The notes under the pieces were generated by a model. It ran no database searches. It was not told where the DNA came from and saw only the letters and a list, made by a program, of their open reading frames with translations. A DNA stretch of 64,000 bases from Sphingopyxis sp. MWB1 (lineage in GTDB: Bacteria > Pseudomonadota > Alphaproteobacteria > Sphingomonadales > Sphingomonadaceae). How positions within the stretch are numbered: position 1 is the first letter of the stretch; the number at the start of each line of letters is the position of its first letter. The translations under genes were made by a program, and so were the position numbers. Below are positions 8,313 to 16,118 of this stretch, piece by piece. Where the stretch lies: the NCBI RefSeq assembly GCF_000763945.1, contig NZ_JQFJ01000001.1:130346-194345 (forward strand). The letters run 5' to 3'.

Positions 8313-9752
8313 TCAGGACGCGAGCGCCAGCTCCAGCGTCTTGCCATCCTCATCTTCCAGCGCGGTTTCGCGCAGGCGGCGCAAGGTGGCGGCGTCACCG
8401 CCCCCGGTGCGATAGCGTTCGACGATGCGGCTATAGTTGCGCAGGCCGCGCTCGAATGTGTCGCCATATCCCTTGATAAGCCGCTGGCATTTAACCAGTT
8501 CCAGCGCGGTGTCGGCGGGTGCCGAACGGATGAGCGACAGCCAGTCCTCAATGCGTTGCTGCTCCAGGCTGTAACGCAGCGTCCCGCGGCGCCAGCGCCG
8601 CCATCCGGCGAGGAGCGACAGGGTCAGATACCAGCGCAGGCTGGTCGTTTCGACATGGCGTCCCTTGGCAAAAAGCGGCTTCAGGCGGCGCGCCAATGAC
8701 TTGCTCGCCAGAATGCGGCGGCCCAGCGCGGCGGGCAGCGTTTCGCAAATCTCCTCGAGCCGGGGGTGCATATATTCGGTGAGCTGGACGATCTGGTCCT
8801 CGCGCGCCTTCACCTCGTCGCGCACCCGGGCAAAGCGGCTGGCGCGCAGTTTCAGCGCCGCGACGCGGATCGTATCCTCATAGCTCATCCACAGCGCAAG
8901 GTGGCGCGCCGCTTCGGTCATCAAGGTCGCATCGCCCTTCAGCGTGTCGAGCCGGTCAAGATAGAGGGCGGCATAATCGGCGTCCTGATAGTCGATCAGG
9001 CGGCGCACGCCTTCGATGGCAAAGCGATGCGCCGGGGCAGGAAGCGTCGCCTCGATCCGGGCGAGCAAGGCGCGTCCCGCCGCGGTGGTGGGGGCAGGGA
9101 CCGGCGACGGCGTTTCTGATGCCGCGGGTTCGGGCGTCCCGGTGGCGGCGTCGAAGCCCGAGGTAAAGCCGCGCAAATTGGCGTCCACCGCCTTGCCCCC
9201 GCCCCGGATCGCCGCTTCAAAGGCTTCGCGGGGGAAGGGGAGCGCGCCGCTTCCCGCCAGCGCGCCAAAGAGAATCGAGCTGATGACGCTTCCCGCGCGT
9301 TCGGCGGCAGCTTCCATGTCAAAGGCGATGAAGCGGCGCGCGCGTTCGGCGGCGGCGCTCAGGATGCGCTCGCCGCTCGCGCGCCCGTCGCCCATCGCCG
9401 ATTTTTCGTCAATCGCATAGACGCGGTGGGTCGATCCGATCAGCAGACTGTCCTTCGACACAAAACCGCGCAGGATCGCGCGGCCCGCTTCCATCAATTC
9501 GGATGCCAGCACCACGTCGACATTGCCGGGAACGGGCATGAGCGCGAGCACCGGCGGCTTTGCGGCGCCTTTCGGAAACAGCTCGACATAATAGACGGTG
9601 GCGCCGGTGCGCTGGGCGACGCCGGGGACCGAGGTGGCTTGCGCAATATAGCCATTGGCGGCGCCAAGCTGGACGATCCAGTCGGCGAGCACACCGCCGC
9701 CCTGACCGCCGAGGCCCAGGATGGCGATGCTGATGCGTTCTGTTCCGTTCAT
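8313..9752 (-). CDS. iorB: Indolepyruvate oxidoreductase subunit beta, long form
   Basis: 479 aa; start ATG at 9752 overlaps the iorA stop (TGATG), showing translational coupling. The N-terminal ~200 residues are the gamma-type 2-oxoacid oxidoreductase domain, beginning ISIAILGLGGQGGGVLADW, with SVPGVAQRTGATVYYVE. Archaeal IorB is only about 200 aa; here a helical C-terminal extension of ~250 residues follows a Pro/Ala-rich linker (APTTAAGRALLARIEATLPA). The extension is of the kind named DUF6537 in proteobacterial enzymes. With IorA it converts indolepyruvate or phenylpyruvate plus CoA to aryl-acetyl-CoA, CO2 and reduced ferredoxin. Cytoplasmic. Last gene of its operon. Confidence 0.88.
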   Translation of the reverse strand: MNGTERISIAILGLGGQGGGVLADWIVQLGAANGYIAQATSVPGVAQRTGATVYYVELFPKGAAKPPVLALMPVPGNVDVVLASELMEAGRAILRGFVSKDSLLIGSTHRVYAIDEKSAMGDGRASGERILSAAAERARRFIAFDMEAAAERAGSVISSILFGALAGSGALPFPREAFEAAIRGGGKAVDANLRGFTSGFDAATGTPEPAASETPSPVPAPTTAAGRALLARIEATLPAPAHRFAIEGVRRLIDYQDADYAALYLDRLDTLKGDATLMTEAARHLALWMSYEDTIRVAALKLRASRFARVRDEVKAREDQIVQLTEYMHPRLEEICETLPAALGRRILASKSLARRLKPLFAKGRHVETTSLRWYLTLSLLAGWRRWRRGTLRYSLEQQRIEDWLSLIRSAPADTALELVKCQRLIKGYGDTFERGLRNYSRIVERYRTGGGDAATLRRLRETALEDEDGKTLELALAS

Positions 9753-11875
9753 CAATAACCTCGTGCGGCAAGCTTGCGGTCGGCGCGGCGCTGCAGCGCG
9801 CCGATCACCCAGGATCGCAACCGGTGGCGCAGCCGGTCGCGGGAGTCGGGGTTGCTGATGACCCGCGCCTTGTAGAAGGACGGGCAGAGGATCGCCGCAT
9901 GGCTGACCTCTCCGCACACGCCGCAGCCGACGCAGCTGTTCTCGACATGGGCGACCGGGTCCTGACGCAAGGGATCGGGATTGTCGCGGATCGTCAGCGA
10001 AGGACAGCCGGACAGGCGGATACAGCTATGATCGCCGGTGCAGGTGTCGGGATCGACGCCAAAGCGTTCGCGCACCACGCGCTTGCCGGCCTTCATCGCC
10101 CTGGCAATCTGCGGCTTGATCCGCCGTTGCCGGTTGAGCTGGCATTCGGACTGGGCGACGATCACCTTTGGCCCTTTTTCCGGCGCGGTCAGCGCCTCGC
10201 GAATGGCATCGCGCATTCCGGCCACATCATAGGTGCGCGTCATCGTGCGCGCCCAGCCGATGCCGATGCCGCGCACGGCGCGTTCGATCGGATTATTCGT
10301 CTTGCGATGCGGGGGGCGGGCGCGCGAGGAGGGGATATCCTGTCCCCCGGTCGCGGCCGAATAGCCATTGTCGACGATAATCGTCAGATTATCATCCTTG
10401 TTGAACACCGCATTGCCGATGCCCGACGTCAGCCCATTGTGCCAGAAACCGCCGTCGCCCATGATCGCGACCGCGCGTTTTCCTTCGGGCTTGAATGCCG
10501 AAGCGCCCGCGGTGCCCAGCCCATAGCCCATCGTCGTATTGCCGATGTGAAAGGGCGGCAGGATGGAGAAGAGATGACAGCCAATATCGGCGGAGACATG
10601 AAGCTCACCGACTTCGCGCTGCACCAGCTTCATCGCCGAAAAAATGGGGCGTTCGGGGCAGCCGGTGCAAAAGCCCGCCGGACGCTGGGGAATGGCGGCG
10701 GGGGAGATGGCGGGCAGGGCGGGCGCCTCTTCGGCGGGTGCGCGGTCCGGCGCATGAGCGCGCAGGAATTTGGCGACACCATCCTTGATCACCCCCGCGG
10801 TATATTCGCCCGCGCGCGGCAGCACATCCTTGCCGATGATGCGCGTATCAAGGTCGGCGCGGCGGATGAGCGTGTTGAGCTCATGCTCGATAAATTCGGG
10901 CTGGCCTTCCTCAACCACCAGAACCGCGCGCTTGCCCGCACAGAAATCGCGCACCTCGTCGGGGATCAGCGGATAGGTGACGTTCATGACATAGATGGGC
11001 AGCGCGGCATCGCCGAAAGCGTCGGAAAGGCCAAGGAGTTCGAGCGCCCGGTTGAGCGAATTGAACAGCCCGCCCTGAACGATGATGCCAATCTCGTCCT
11101 GCTCGGTGCCGAAATATTCGTTGAGCCGCTGCTCGCGAACAAAGTCGATCCCCGCCGGCCAGCGCTTTTCGATCTTTTCGACTTCGTGCAGGAAATTGGC
11201 GGGGGGCAGGACGATGCGGCTGGTGTCGCGCGTTGGGCTGGCGGCGGCCTGGGCCACTGTCATCGGCGGGCGGCGATTGTCGCGCGCGGTGAAGCTGCCC
11301 GTTACATGGCAGGCGCGCACGCGCAGTTCGAGCATGACGGGGGTGTTCGATGCCTCCGACAGTTCAAAACCTTTTTCGACCATGTCGACGATCAGCGGCA
11401 GGCTGGGGCGCGGGTCGAGCAGCCACATTTGCGATTTCATGGCAAAGGCATGGGTGCGCTCCTGCATGATCGAGGAGCCTTCGCCATAATCCTCGCCCAA
11501 TATGATCAGCGCGCCGCCCGTCACACCACCCGACGCGACGTTCGACAGCGCGTCAGAGGCGACATTGGTGCCGACCACCGACTTCCACGCGACCGCGCCG
11601 CGCAGCGGATAGTTGACCGACGCCGCCAGCATCGCCGCCGCCGTCGCTTCGCTCGCCGAGCTTTCGAAATGAACGCCAAGTTCGGCCATCATCTCGCTCG
11701 CATCGGAAAAGACATCCATCAGATGGCTGATCGGTGAGCCTTGATAACCGCCGACATAGGCAACCCCCGACTGAAGCAGCGCCTTGGTCACGGCGAGAAT
11801 GCCCTCGCCGTGAAAAAGCTCGCCTTCGCCGGCTTTCAACCGCTCGACTTCGGCCTTGAACGAACGTTCCGCCAT
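9752..11875 (-). CDS. iorA: Indolepyruvate oxidoreductase subunit alpha
   Basis: 707 aa. The pyrimidine-binding domain is N-terminal (VAYVGGYQGSPISHLMD, then FESSASEATAAAMLAAS). A TPP domain follows in the second half (ADIGCHLFSILPPFHIGNTT and AIMGDGGFWHNG, the GDG metal/diphosphate site, then NGYSAATGGQ). The C-terminus binds iron-sulfur clusters: cysteines in TCTGDHSCIRLSGC and CVGCGVCGEVSHAAILC. It is the catalytic partner of IorB in oxidative decarboxylation of aryl pyruvates from Trp, Phe or Tyr. It lies 19 bases after a cyclase-family gene on the same strand. Aryl-pyruvate specificity rests on family similarity only. Confidence 0.92.
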   Translation of the reverse strand: MAERSFKAEVERLKAGEGELFHGEGILAVTKALLQSGVAYVGGYQGSPISHLMDVFSDASEMMAELGVHFESSASEATAAAMLAASVNYPLRGAVAWKSVVGTNVASDALSNVASGGVTGGALIILGEDYGEGSSIMQERTHAFAMKSQMWLLDPRPSLPLIVDMVEKGFELSEASNTPVMLELRVRACHVTGSFTARDNRRPPMTVAQAAASPTRDTSRIVLPPANFLHEVEKIEKRWPAGIDFVREQRLNEYFGTEQDEIGIIVQGGLFNSLNRALELLGLSDAFGDAALPIYVMNVTYPLIPDEVRDFCAGKRAVLVVEEGQPEFIEHELNTLIRRADLDTRIIGKDVLPRAGEYTAGVIKDGVAKFLRAHAPDRAPAEEAPALPAISPAAIPQRPAGFCTGCPERPIFSAMKLVQREVGELHVSADIGCHLFSILPPFHIGNTTMGYGLGTAGASAFKPEGKRAVAIMGDGGFWHNGLTSGIGNAVFNKDDNLTIIVDNGYSAATGGQDIPSSRARPPHRKTNNPIERAVRGIGIGWARTMTRTYDVAGMRDAIREALTAPEKGPKVIVAQSECQLNRQRRIKPQIARAMKAGKRVVRERFGVDPDTCTGDHSCIRLSGCPSLTIRDNPDPLRQDPVAHVENSCVGCGVCGEVSHAAILCPSFYKARVISNPDSRDRLRHRLRSWVIGALQRRADRKLAARGY

Positions 11876-11894
11876 GATCCGTCTTGACCCGCGC

Positions 11895-12677
11895 TCAGTC
11901 GGCGACGAGCGCGAGCACGCGCAGCGGGCTTCCCGATCCGCCCTTAATTTTCAGCGGGGTGGCAATGATTATGCTGCCGGTGGGCGGAAGCTGGTCCAGA
12001 TTTTCGAGGCATTGCAGCCCATAGCGTCCGGCCCCATGGAAAAGGGCGTGGGCCGGGAAAGCAGGCTCGAGCAGATGCGCCTGGCCCGCATCGGTGCCGA
12101 TGGTCTCCACCCCCAGGCCGTGTGCCTCGCGCTCGTTGACCAGAAAGGCGACGGCTTCCGCTGACGGCCCCGGCGTATGGGCACCATCTTCGCGGCGATT
12201 GGTGTAGGCGTCCCCTTCACGCTTCGACCAGTCGGTACGCAGCATCACCCAGGCACGCGGCGGAATGCGCCCATGGTCTTCTTCCCACGCCTCGATATCG
12301 GCAACGGTCAGCAGATAGTCAGGGTCCGCCGCCGATTTTTCCGAAATGTCGATCACCACCGCAGGCGCGATAAAATCGGCCGGGGGCACCGTATCGACCG
12401 AATTATTGGGCCGGTCCTTGCCGGTGATCCAGTGGACGGGCGCATCGAAATGGGTGCCCGTATGTTCGCTGACGGTGAAATTATTCCAGTACCAGGCGAC
12501 GCCGCGCTCGTCATAGCGCGAGATTTCTTCCTGGCTGAAACCCGCGCACTGGTTGAATTCGGGCGGCAGAACGAGAGTCGGTGTGTCGCTCGACAAGGTT
12601 TGCGTAAGGTCGATCGTGCGAATGGCACCCGATGCCACACCGGCGGCAAATTGCTGTAAAATTGCAGTCGTCATCAT
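11895..12677 (-). CDS. Cyclase family protein (kynurenine-formamidase-like hydrolase)
   Basis: 260 aa from ATG 12677; a second ATG at 12674 fits the ribosome site GGGAGAGGA about equally well. The key signature is EHTGTHFDAPVHW (HxGTHxDxPxH), the metal-binding motif of the cyclase/kynurenine formamidase superfamily, with conserved WVMLRTDW and VETIGTDAGQAH downstream. Members hydrolyse N-formylkynurenine, isatin or cyclic amides/lactones. With iorAB directly downstream, a role in aromatic amino-acid or indole-type catabolism is reasonable; isatin or formylkynurenine are candidate substrates but not shown. First gene of the cyclase-iorA-iorB unit, with a palindrome upstream at 12717-12728. Confidence 0.85.
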   Translation of the reverse strand: MMTTAILQQFAAGVASGAIRTIDLTQTLSSDTPTLVLPPEFNQCAGFSQEEISRYDERGVAWYWNNFTVSEHTGTHFDAPVHWITGKDRPNNSVDTVPPADFIAPAVVIDISEKSAADPDYLLTVADIEAWEEDHGRIPPRAWVMLRTDWSKREGDAYTNRREDGAHTPGPSAEAVAFLVNEREAHGLGVETIGTDAGQAHLLEPAFPAHALFHGAGRYGLQCLENLDQLPPTGSIIIATPLKIKGGSGSPLRVLALVAD

Positions 12678-12716
12678 TCCTCTCCCTTGATCCATGGAGA
12701 GGCTGCCGCAAAAAAC

Positions 12717-12728
12717 TTGCATATGCAA
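12717..12728. promoter_or_regulatory. 12-bp palindrome, candidate MarR operator
   Basis: TTGCATATGCAA is a perfect 12-bp palindrome 40 bases upstream of the cyclase start and in the space after the MarR gene at 12885-13406. A degenerate relative, ACATGTATTTGCACT, lies at 13484-13498 upstream of that MarR gene. A site before both the regulator and the operon would fit autoregulation plus operon control. Binding is inference. Confidence 0.45.
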
Positions 12729-12884
12729 CTAAATTCGCGGGTGGACTGAGAGCAACACCTCGCAGTGATCGCTGGACCCCTCCACGGCACTGCATTTCAT
12801 CTGGCCTTTCCCATTCCATCCGGCGGGCACGCCGCCCGGAAAGGCGAGGCTCCTTGCCGAGATGGACGGGTTAGGCGCGCCGGG

Positions 12885-13406
12885 CTATTCGATGGGCAAT
12901 TTGCTGAGATTAGCGCTGATTTTCTGCAGGGTACGGAGCAGATGCGCGATGTCGCGATTGCTGATGCCGTCCATGGCGCGCGAGAATTGCCGGCCGACAA
13001 TAGGCGTGAGCTTGCGAAGCGTCTGCTGGCCCGCAGGTGTCAGCGTAACCTCGGTAACCCGATTATCTTCCGCATTGGGCTCCGTCGTCACCAGTCCCTG
13101 TTCGAGCATACGGTCGATAATCCGGCTGATAGTCGATCTTTTGGTCAAGGCGGCCTCGGCAATCGTGCCGATGCTTGCCGGCTGGCGTTCCCGCAATACC
13201 GTCATGACGCGATAGATAGGTTTTGATACGCCATGCTTATGGAGAACCTTGTCCATATCTTCATGATATTTGAAATCAGCATGTGCCATTTGATAAAAGG
13301 GTGAATCTTCGAGACGAAAACTCGGGCTGCTCGGATCATAATCGCCGCGACTTTCCATCTGTTCCTCCGCTTTTTTCGATGATTTCTTCATTGGCCCTAT
13401 GCTCAT
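12885..13406 (-). CDS. MarR family transcriptional regulator (2)
   Basis: 173 aa from ATG 13406, with a good GAGGA site (TTGAGGAAAAC before ATG); the frame stays open far upstream but that part is not protein-like. The winged helix spans about residues 55-140: HGVSKPIYRVMTVLRERQ, ASIGTIAEAALTKRSTISRI (recognition helix), then DNRVTEVTLTPAGQQ as the wing. The N-terminal 30 residues are charged and specific to this protein. It is on the same strand as, and upstream of, cyclase-iorA-iorB, so it is the likely local repressor, with an aromatic acid or CoA thioester as plausible ligand. Confidence 0.9.
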   Translation of the reverse strand: MSIGPMKKSSKKAEEQMESRGDYDPSSPSFRLEDSPFYQMAHADFKYHEDMDKVLHKHGVSKPIYRVMTVLRERQPASIGTIAEAALTKRSTISRIIDRMLEQGLVTTEPNAEDNRVTEVTLTPAGQQTLRKLTPIVGRQFSRAMDGISNRDIAHLLRTLQKISANLSKLPIE

Positions 13407-13924
13407 GTTTTCCTCAATTATATCATTCAGGCAAGCCGCGCGTGAGAGGGCGGGGCTGATTTGCCCCCGAACTAGCCGAAAACACATGTATTTGCACTTA
13501 GTTATCGCCGATTCCTCCCTGCTTGGCACAAATTTCTGAGGAGCAATCGCCCTCGGCAGGCTTCGCCCCGCTGTTAAGGAGCGTCCTTGCGCGGACCGGT
13601 AGCGGGAATGGCTTCGCCGTAGGGCTCTGCCGCGGTTCCTTTCATGAACGGATGAGGCGGGGGAGCGGTGGCCCCGGATCACGTCCGGGGCGAGGATGGC
13701 CCTGCGACGATAGCGGAGGCAGCCAACTGCACGAATAAGAGAGCGGATCGGCTCATGCCGCGGACTGCCGAGCGCTGCCAGCGGGCGGGCGAGGAGGCTG
13801 AAAAATTCCTGCAAAGGCGCCGAAACGAGGCGGCCATATCATCCTGACTAGTATTTGACGTAAATCATATGAATATGGTCATTAAAGATTCGGTCAGCAA
13901 AGATTGATGAAGGGAGCAAAGGCG
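13407..13924. other. Intergenic region with MarR upstream sequence and a palindromic repeat
   Basis: No convincing gene. The left part is the leader of the MarR gene, including the possible operator at 13484-13498. The middle holds a GC-rich inverted repeat at 13671-13691. The right part is AT-richer and contains TTGACG at 13855-13860 and the palindrome TCATATGA at 13865-13872, so a promoter for the M24 peptidase gene is likely there. A short plus-strand frame at 13523-13738 has repeat-derived, low-complexity codons and no ribosome site. Confidence 0.6.
13671..13691. repeat. Palindromic intergenic repeat, degenerate copy
   Basis: CCCCGGA-TCACG-TCCGGGG is an inverted repeat with 7-bp arms. 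Its core resembles the exact 41-bp repeats at 26611-26651 and 54015-54055 (core CCCGGA-TCAAG-TCCGGG), so it looks like a variant of the same dispersed family. Confidence 0.6.
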
Positions 13925-15289
13925 ATGGGGGAAGTGGGCGTTGCGATGAACCGGAAATATGCGATTCGGCGCCGCTGGATCATGGGCGCGCTGGGGCTGG
14001 CGATGGCCGCCGCGGGCTTCGTCGCGAGCCAGGCGAAAGCGGGCGAAGCGCGGCAGCGGTGGGAGCAGCTTTGCCAGATAAGGCAGGACAAGCTCGACCT
14101 GATCCTGCCCGATGCGATGCGGGAAAATGAGATCGACATGTGGATCGTCGCGGGACGCGAGGGGCATGACGACCCCAATGCCGCGATGCTGGGCGGCGGA
14201 TATATTGGCGATGTCGGCTTTTATATTTTTCACGATTCGGGCGCCGGCCGCATCGAGCGCATCGCGCTGGGTATTGGCGGCGCGGCCTTTCACCAATGTC
14301 CGCTTTATGATGTGACCGGCAGGGCGGAGCAATTGCGGGCTCTGGTGGAGGCGCGGAATCCGCGCCATATTGCGGTCAATATCGCGCAGCATATCGGCAC
14401 GGCCGACGGGCTGAGCCATGGCCAATATGAGGCGCTGCGTGAGGCGCTTGGTCCCGACCTGTCGGCGCGGCTGGTGCCTGCGGAGAAGCTGGTTTCCGAT
14501 TTTCGCTCGCGCCATAGCGCGACCGAAATTGCTGCCTTTGCCAAGGCGGGCGAATATGCGCGCCGGATCGCCGAGCGCGCGCTTTCGAGCGAGGTCATCG
14601 AGCCTGGCCGCACCACCATCGGCGAGGTTGCGTGGTGGATGATGGAAGAGCTGCACCGCGAGGGGCTGGGCAACAGCTTTGGCCTTCCCAGCGTCTATAT
14701 ATTGGGGCCGGGCGAGAGGGGGCCGGTATCGGGCGATCATATCATTCAACGCGGCGATCTGATCACGCTCGATTGGGGCGTCAGCTATCTTCTGTCCTAT
14801 ACCGATATGAAGCGCATGGCCTATGTTCTGAAGCCGGGGGAGAATGCGCCTCCGCCGGGAGTTCAGCGGGCCTTTGATCAGGCGCGTGCGATCCGGGAGA
14901 TGATCCGCGCGGTGATCCGGCCGGGGGTGCGGGCGGGGGATGCGCTTGCCGAGGTGAACGCGCGTGTTGCCGCCACACCGGGATTGGTGCTTGGCCGCTA
15001 TGACGACCCTAGCGCGGACCCGCGCGTTTCGGACGTGGTGATCGGCAGCCACTCGGTTGGCGATTGGGGGCATGGATCGGGTCCCTCAATGGCCGATTTC
15101 AACCCGCTGCGCATGAGCTATGTCTTGCAGTCGACCAATTTCCTGTCAGTCGAACTGTTCCTCTATACGCCGGTTGCGGAATGGGGCGGGCGGAAAATCA
15201 AGATTCCGCTGGAAGATAATGGCGTGGTGACGCCGCGCGGGCTGGAATGGGTCTATCCCGCGAACAACCGGATATTGCTGGTGAAATAG
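13925..15289 (+). CDS. M24 family metallopeptidase (Xaa-Pro aminopeptidase-like), exported
   Basis: 454 aa from ATG 13925, which has AAGGGAG eight bases upstream; in-frame ATG 13907 is the alternative. The N-terminus has a basic RRR followed by a hydrophobic stretch (IMGALGLAMAAAGFVASQA), so it is probably exported. The creatinase-like N-domain is followed by the pita-bread domain, with metal ligands readable as Asp in TLDWGVSY, Asp in YTDMKRMAY, His in GHGSGPSM, Glu in SVELFLYTP and Glu in PLEDNGVVT. Family enzymes remove N-terminal residues before proline or act on related small substrates. It completes a set of four peptidase genes in the first 15 kb. Confidence 0.88.
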   Translation: MGEVGVAMNRKYAIRRRWIMGALGLAMAAAGFVASQAKAGEARQRWEQLCQIRQDKLDLILPDAMRENEIDMWIVAGREGHDDPNAAMLGGGYIGDVGFYIFHDSGAGRIERIALGIGGAAFHQCPLYDVTGRAEQLRALVEARNPRHIAVNIAQHIGTADGLSHGQYEALREALGPDLSARLVPAEKLVSDFRSRHSATEIAAFAKAGEYARRIAERALSSEVIEPGRTTIGEVAWWMMEELHREGLGNSFGLPSVYILGPGERGPVSGDHIIQRGDLITLDWGVSYLLSYTDMKRMAYVLKPGENAPPPGVQRAFDQARAIREMIRAVIRPGVRAGDALAEVNARVAATPGLVLGRYDDPSADPRVSDVVIGSHSVGDWGHGSGPSMADFNPLRMSYVLQSTNFLSVELFLYTPVAEWGGRKIKIPLEDNGVVTPRGLEWVYPANNRILLVK

Positions 15290-15312
15290 GGGCGGGAGCG
15301 GCGCCTTTCGGG

Positions 15313-16020
15313 TCAGGAATAGATACAGGCGTCGAGCCCGTCGCGGCGGACGATGCCGATCCGCGCCTGAATGCTGTTCCCGTAACGGCGGGTAAAGCCC
15401 GAGGGGCTGACCGCTGCGCGCTTTTTGGGAAGCGGAAGGACGGCGGCGATCCGGGCTGCTTCGGCGGGAGAGAGGCGGTCCGCGCCATGGTTGAAATAGC
15501 GCTGCGCCCCGGCTTCGACGCCATAGGTGCCGATGCCGGTTTCGGCGATATTGAGATAGACCTCCATGATGCGGCGCTTGCCCCATAATTTTTCGATGAG
15601 GAAGGTGAACCAGAGTTCGGGGACTTTCCGGACGTAGCGCGTCCAGCCGCTTCCTTGCCAGAGAAAGGCGTTTTTCGCCGTCTGCTGGCTGATCGTCGAT
15701 CCGCCGCGCAGCCGTTTGCCCTTTACATTGCGTTCGATCGCCTGCTCGATCGCCTCGCGGTCAAAGCCCGCATGGGTGCAGAATTTGCTGTCTTCGGCGG
15801 CGATCGCCGCGCGCACCATATTGCGGTCGATATGCGAAAGGCTGGTCCAATCCTTTGTGAAACCATGGGGATCGGCGAGCATGGTGACGGTTACCGGCGG
15901 CGGGACGACGCGGTAGAGAAGCACCCACGCCGCGGAGAGCGCCATGATCCAGAGCAGCCATTTGACCGGGCGCAGAAACCAGGGAAGGCGGCGGCGCCGT
16001 TTTTGGGATGGTGAAGCCAT
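15313..16020 (-). CDS. mtgA: Monofunctional biosynthetic peptidoglycan transglycosylase
   Basis: 235 aa, the usual MtgA length. A basic N-terminus (KRRRRLPWFLRP) precedes one transmembrane helix (LLWIMALSAAWVLLYRVV). The GT51 domain carries the catalytic glutamate in AAIAAEDSKFCTHAGFD and the family motifs GGSTISQQTAKN, KVPELWFTFLIEKLWGKRRI and EVYLNIAETGIGTYGVE. It polymerises lipid II into glycan strands at the outer face of the inner membrane, without a transpeptidase domain. It lies downstream of the Lys/Ala-rich membrane protein gene but behind a terminator and a strong hairpin, so it is probably separately expressed. Confidence 0.96.
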   Translation of the reverse strand: MASPSQKRRRRLPWFLRPVKWLLWIMALSAAWVLLYRVVPPPVTVTMLADPHGFTKDWTSLSHIDRNMVRAAIAAEDSKFCTHAGFDREAIEQAIERNVKGKRLRGGSTISQQTAKNAFLWQGSGWTRYVRKVPELWFTFLIEKLWGKRRIMEVYLNIAETGIGTYGVEAGAQRYFNHGADRLSPAEAARIAAVLPLPKKRAAVSPSGFTRRYGNSIQARIGIVRRDGLDACIYS

Positions 16021-16031
16021 GGCTATGCCAT

Positions 16032-16060
16032 AGCCGCTTGCCGACGCGCGGCAAGCGGCT
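16032..16060. repeat. Perfect 12-bp inverted repeat before mtgA
   Basis: AGCCGCTTGCCG and CGGCAAGCGGCT flank a 5-base loop, 11 bases before the mtgA start codon. In the mtgA transcript it would form a very stable hairpin close to the ribosome-binding region. There is no T tract on the mtgA side, so an operator or 5'UTR structure is as likely as a terminator. Confidence 0.6.
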
Positions 16061-16068
16061 GATTGGCG

Positions 16069-16104
16069 AAAAAAGCGCCGGACCCGGACAAAAGCCGGAG
16101 CGCC
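16069..16104 (-). terminator. Intrinsic terminator after the Lys/Ala-rich membrane protein gene
   Basis: On the minus strand a GCGC/CCGG hairpin (GGCGCTCCGGC paired with GTCCGGCGC, one small bulge) is followed by TTTTTT at 16074-16069. It lies 15 bases past the stop of the gene at 16119-17228, the right place to end that transcript. Confidence 0.65.
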
Positions 16105-16118
16105 GCGCGCGTGGCGGC

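Noticed and set aside
13523..13738. Small plus-strand gene between the MarR and M24 genes
   Set aside because: No ribosome site, runs through a palindromic repeat and has low-complexity Gly/Arg content.
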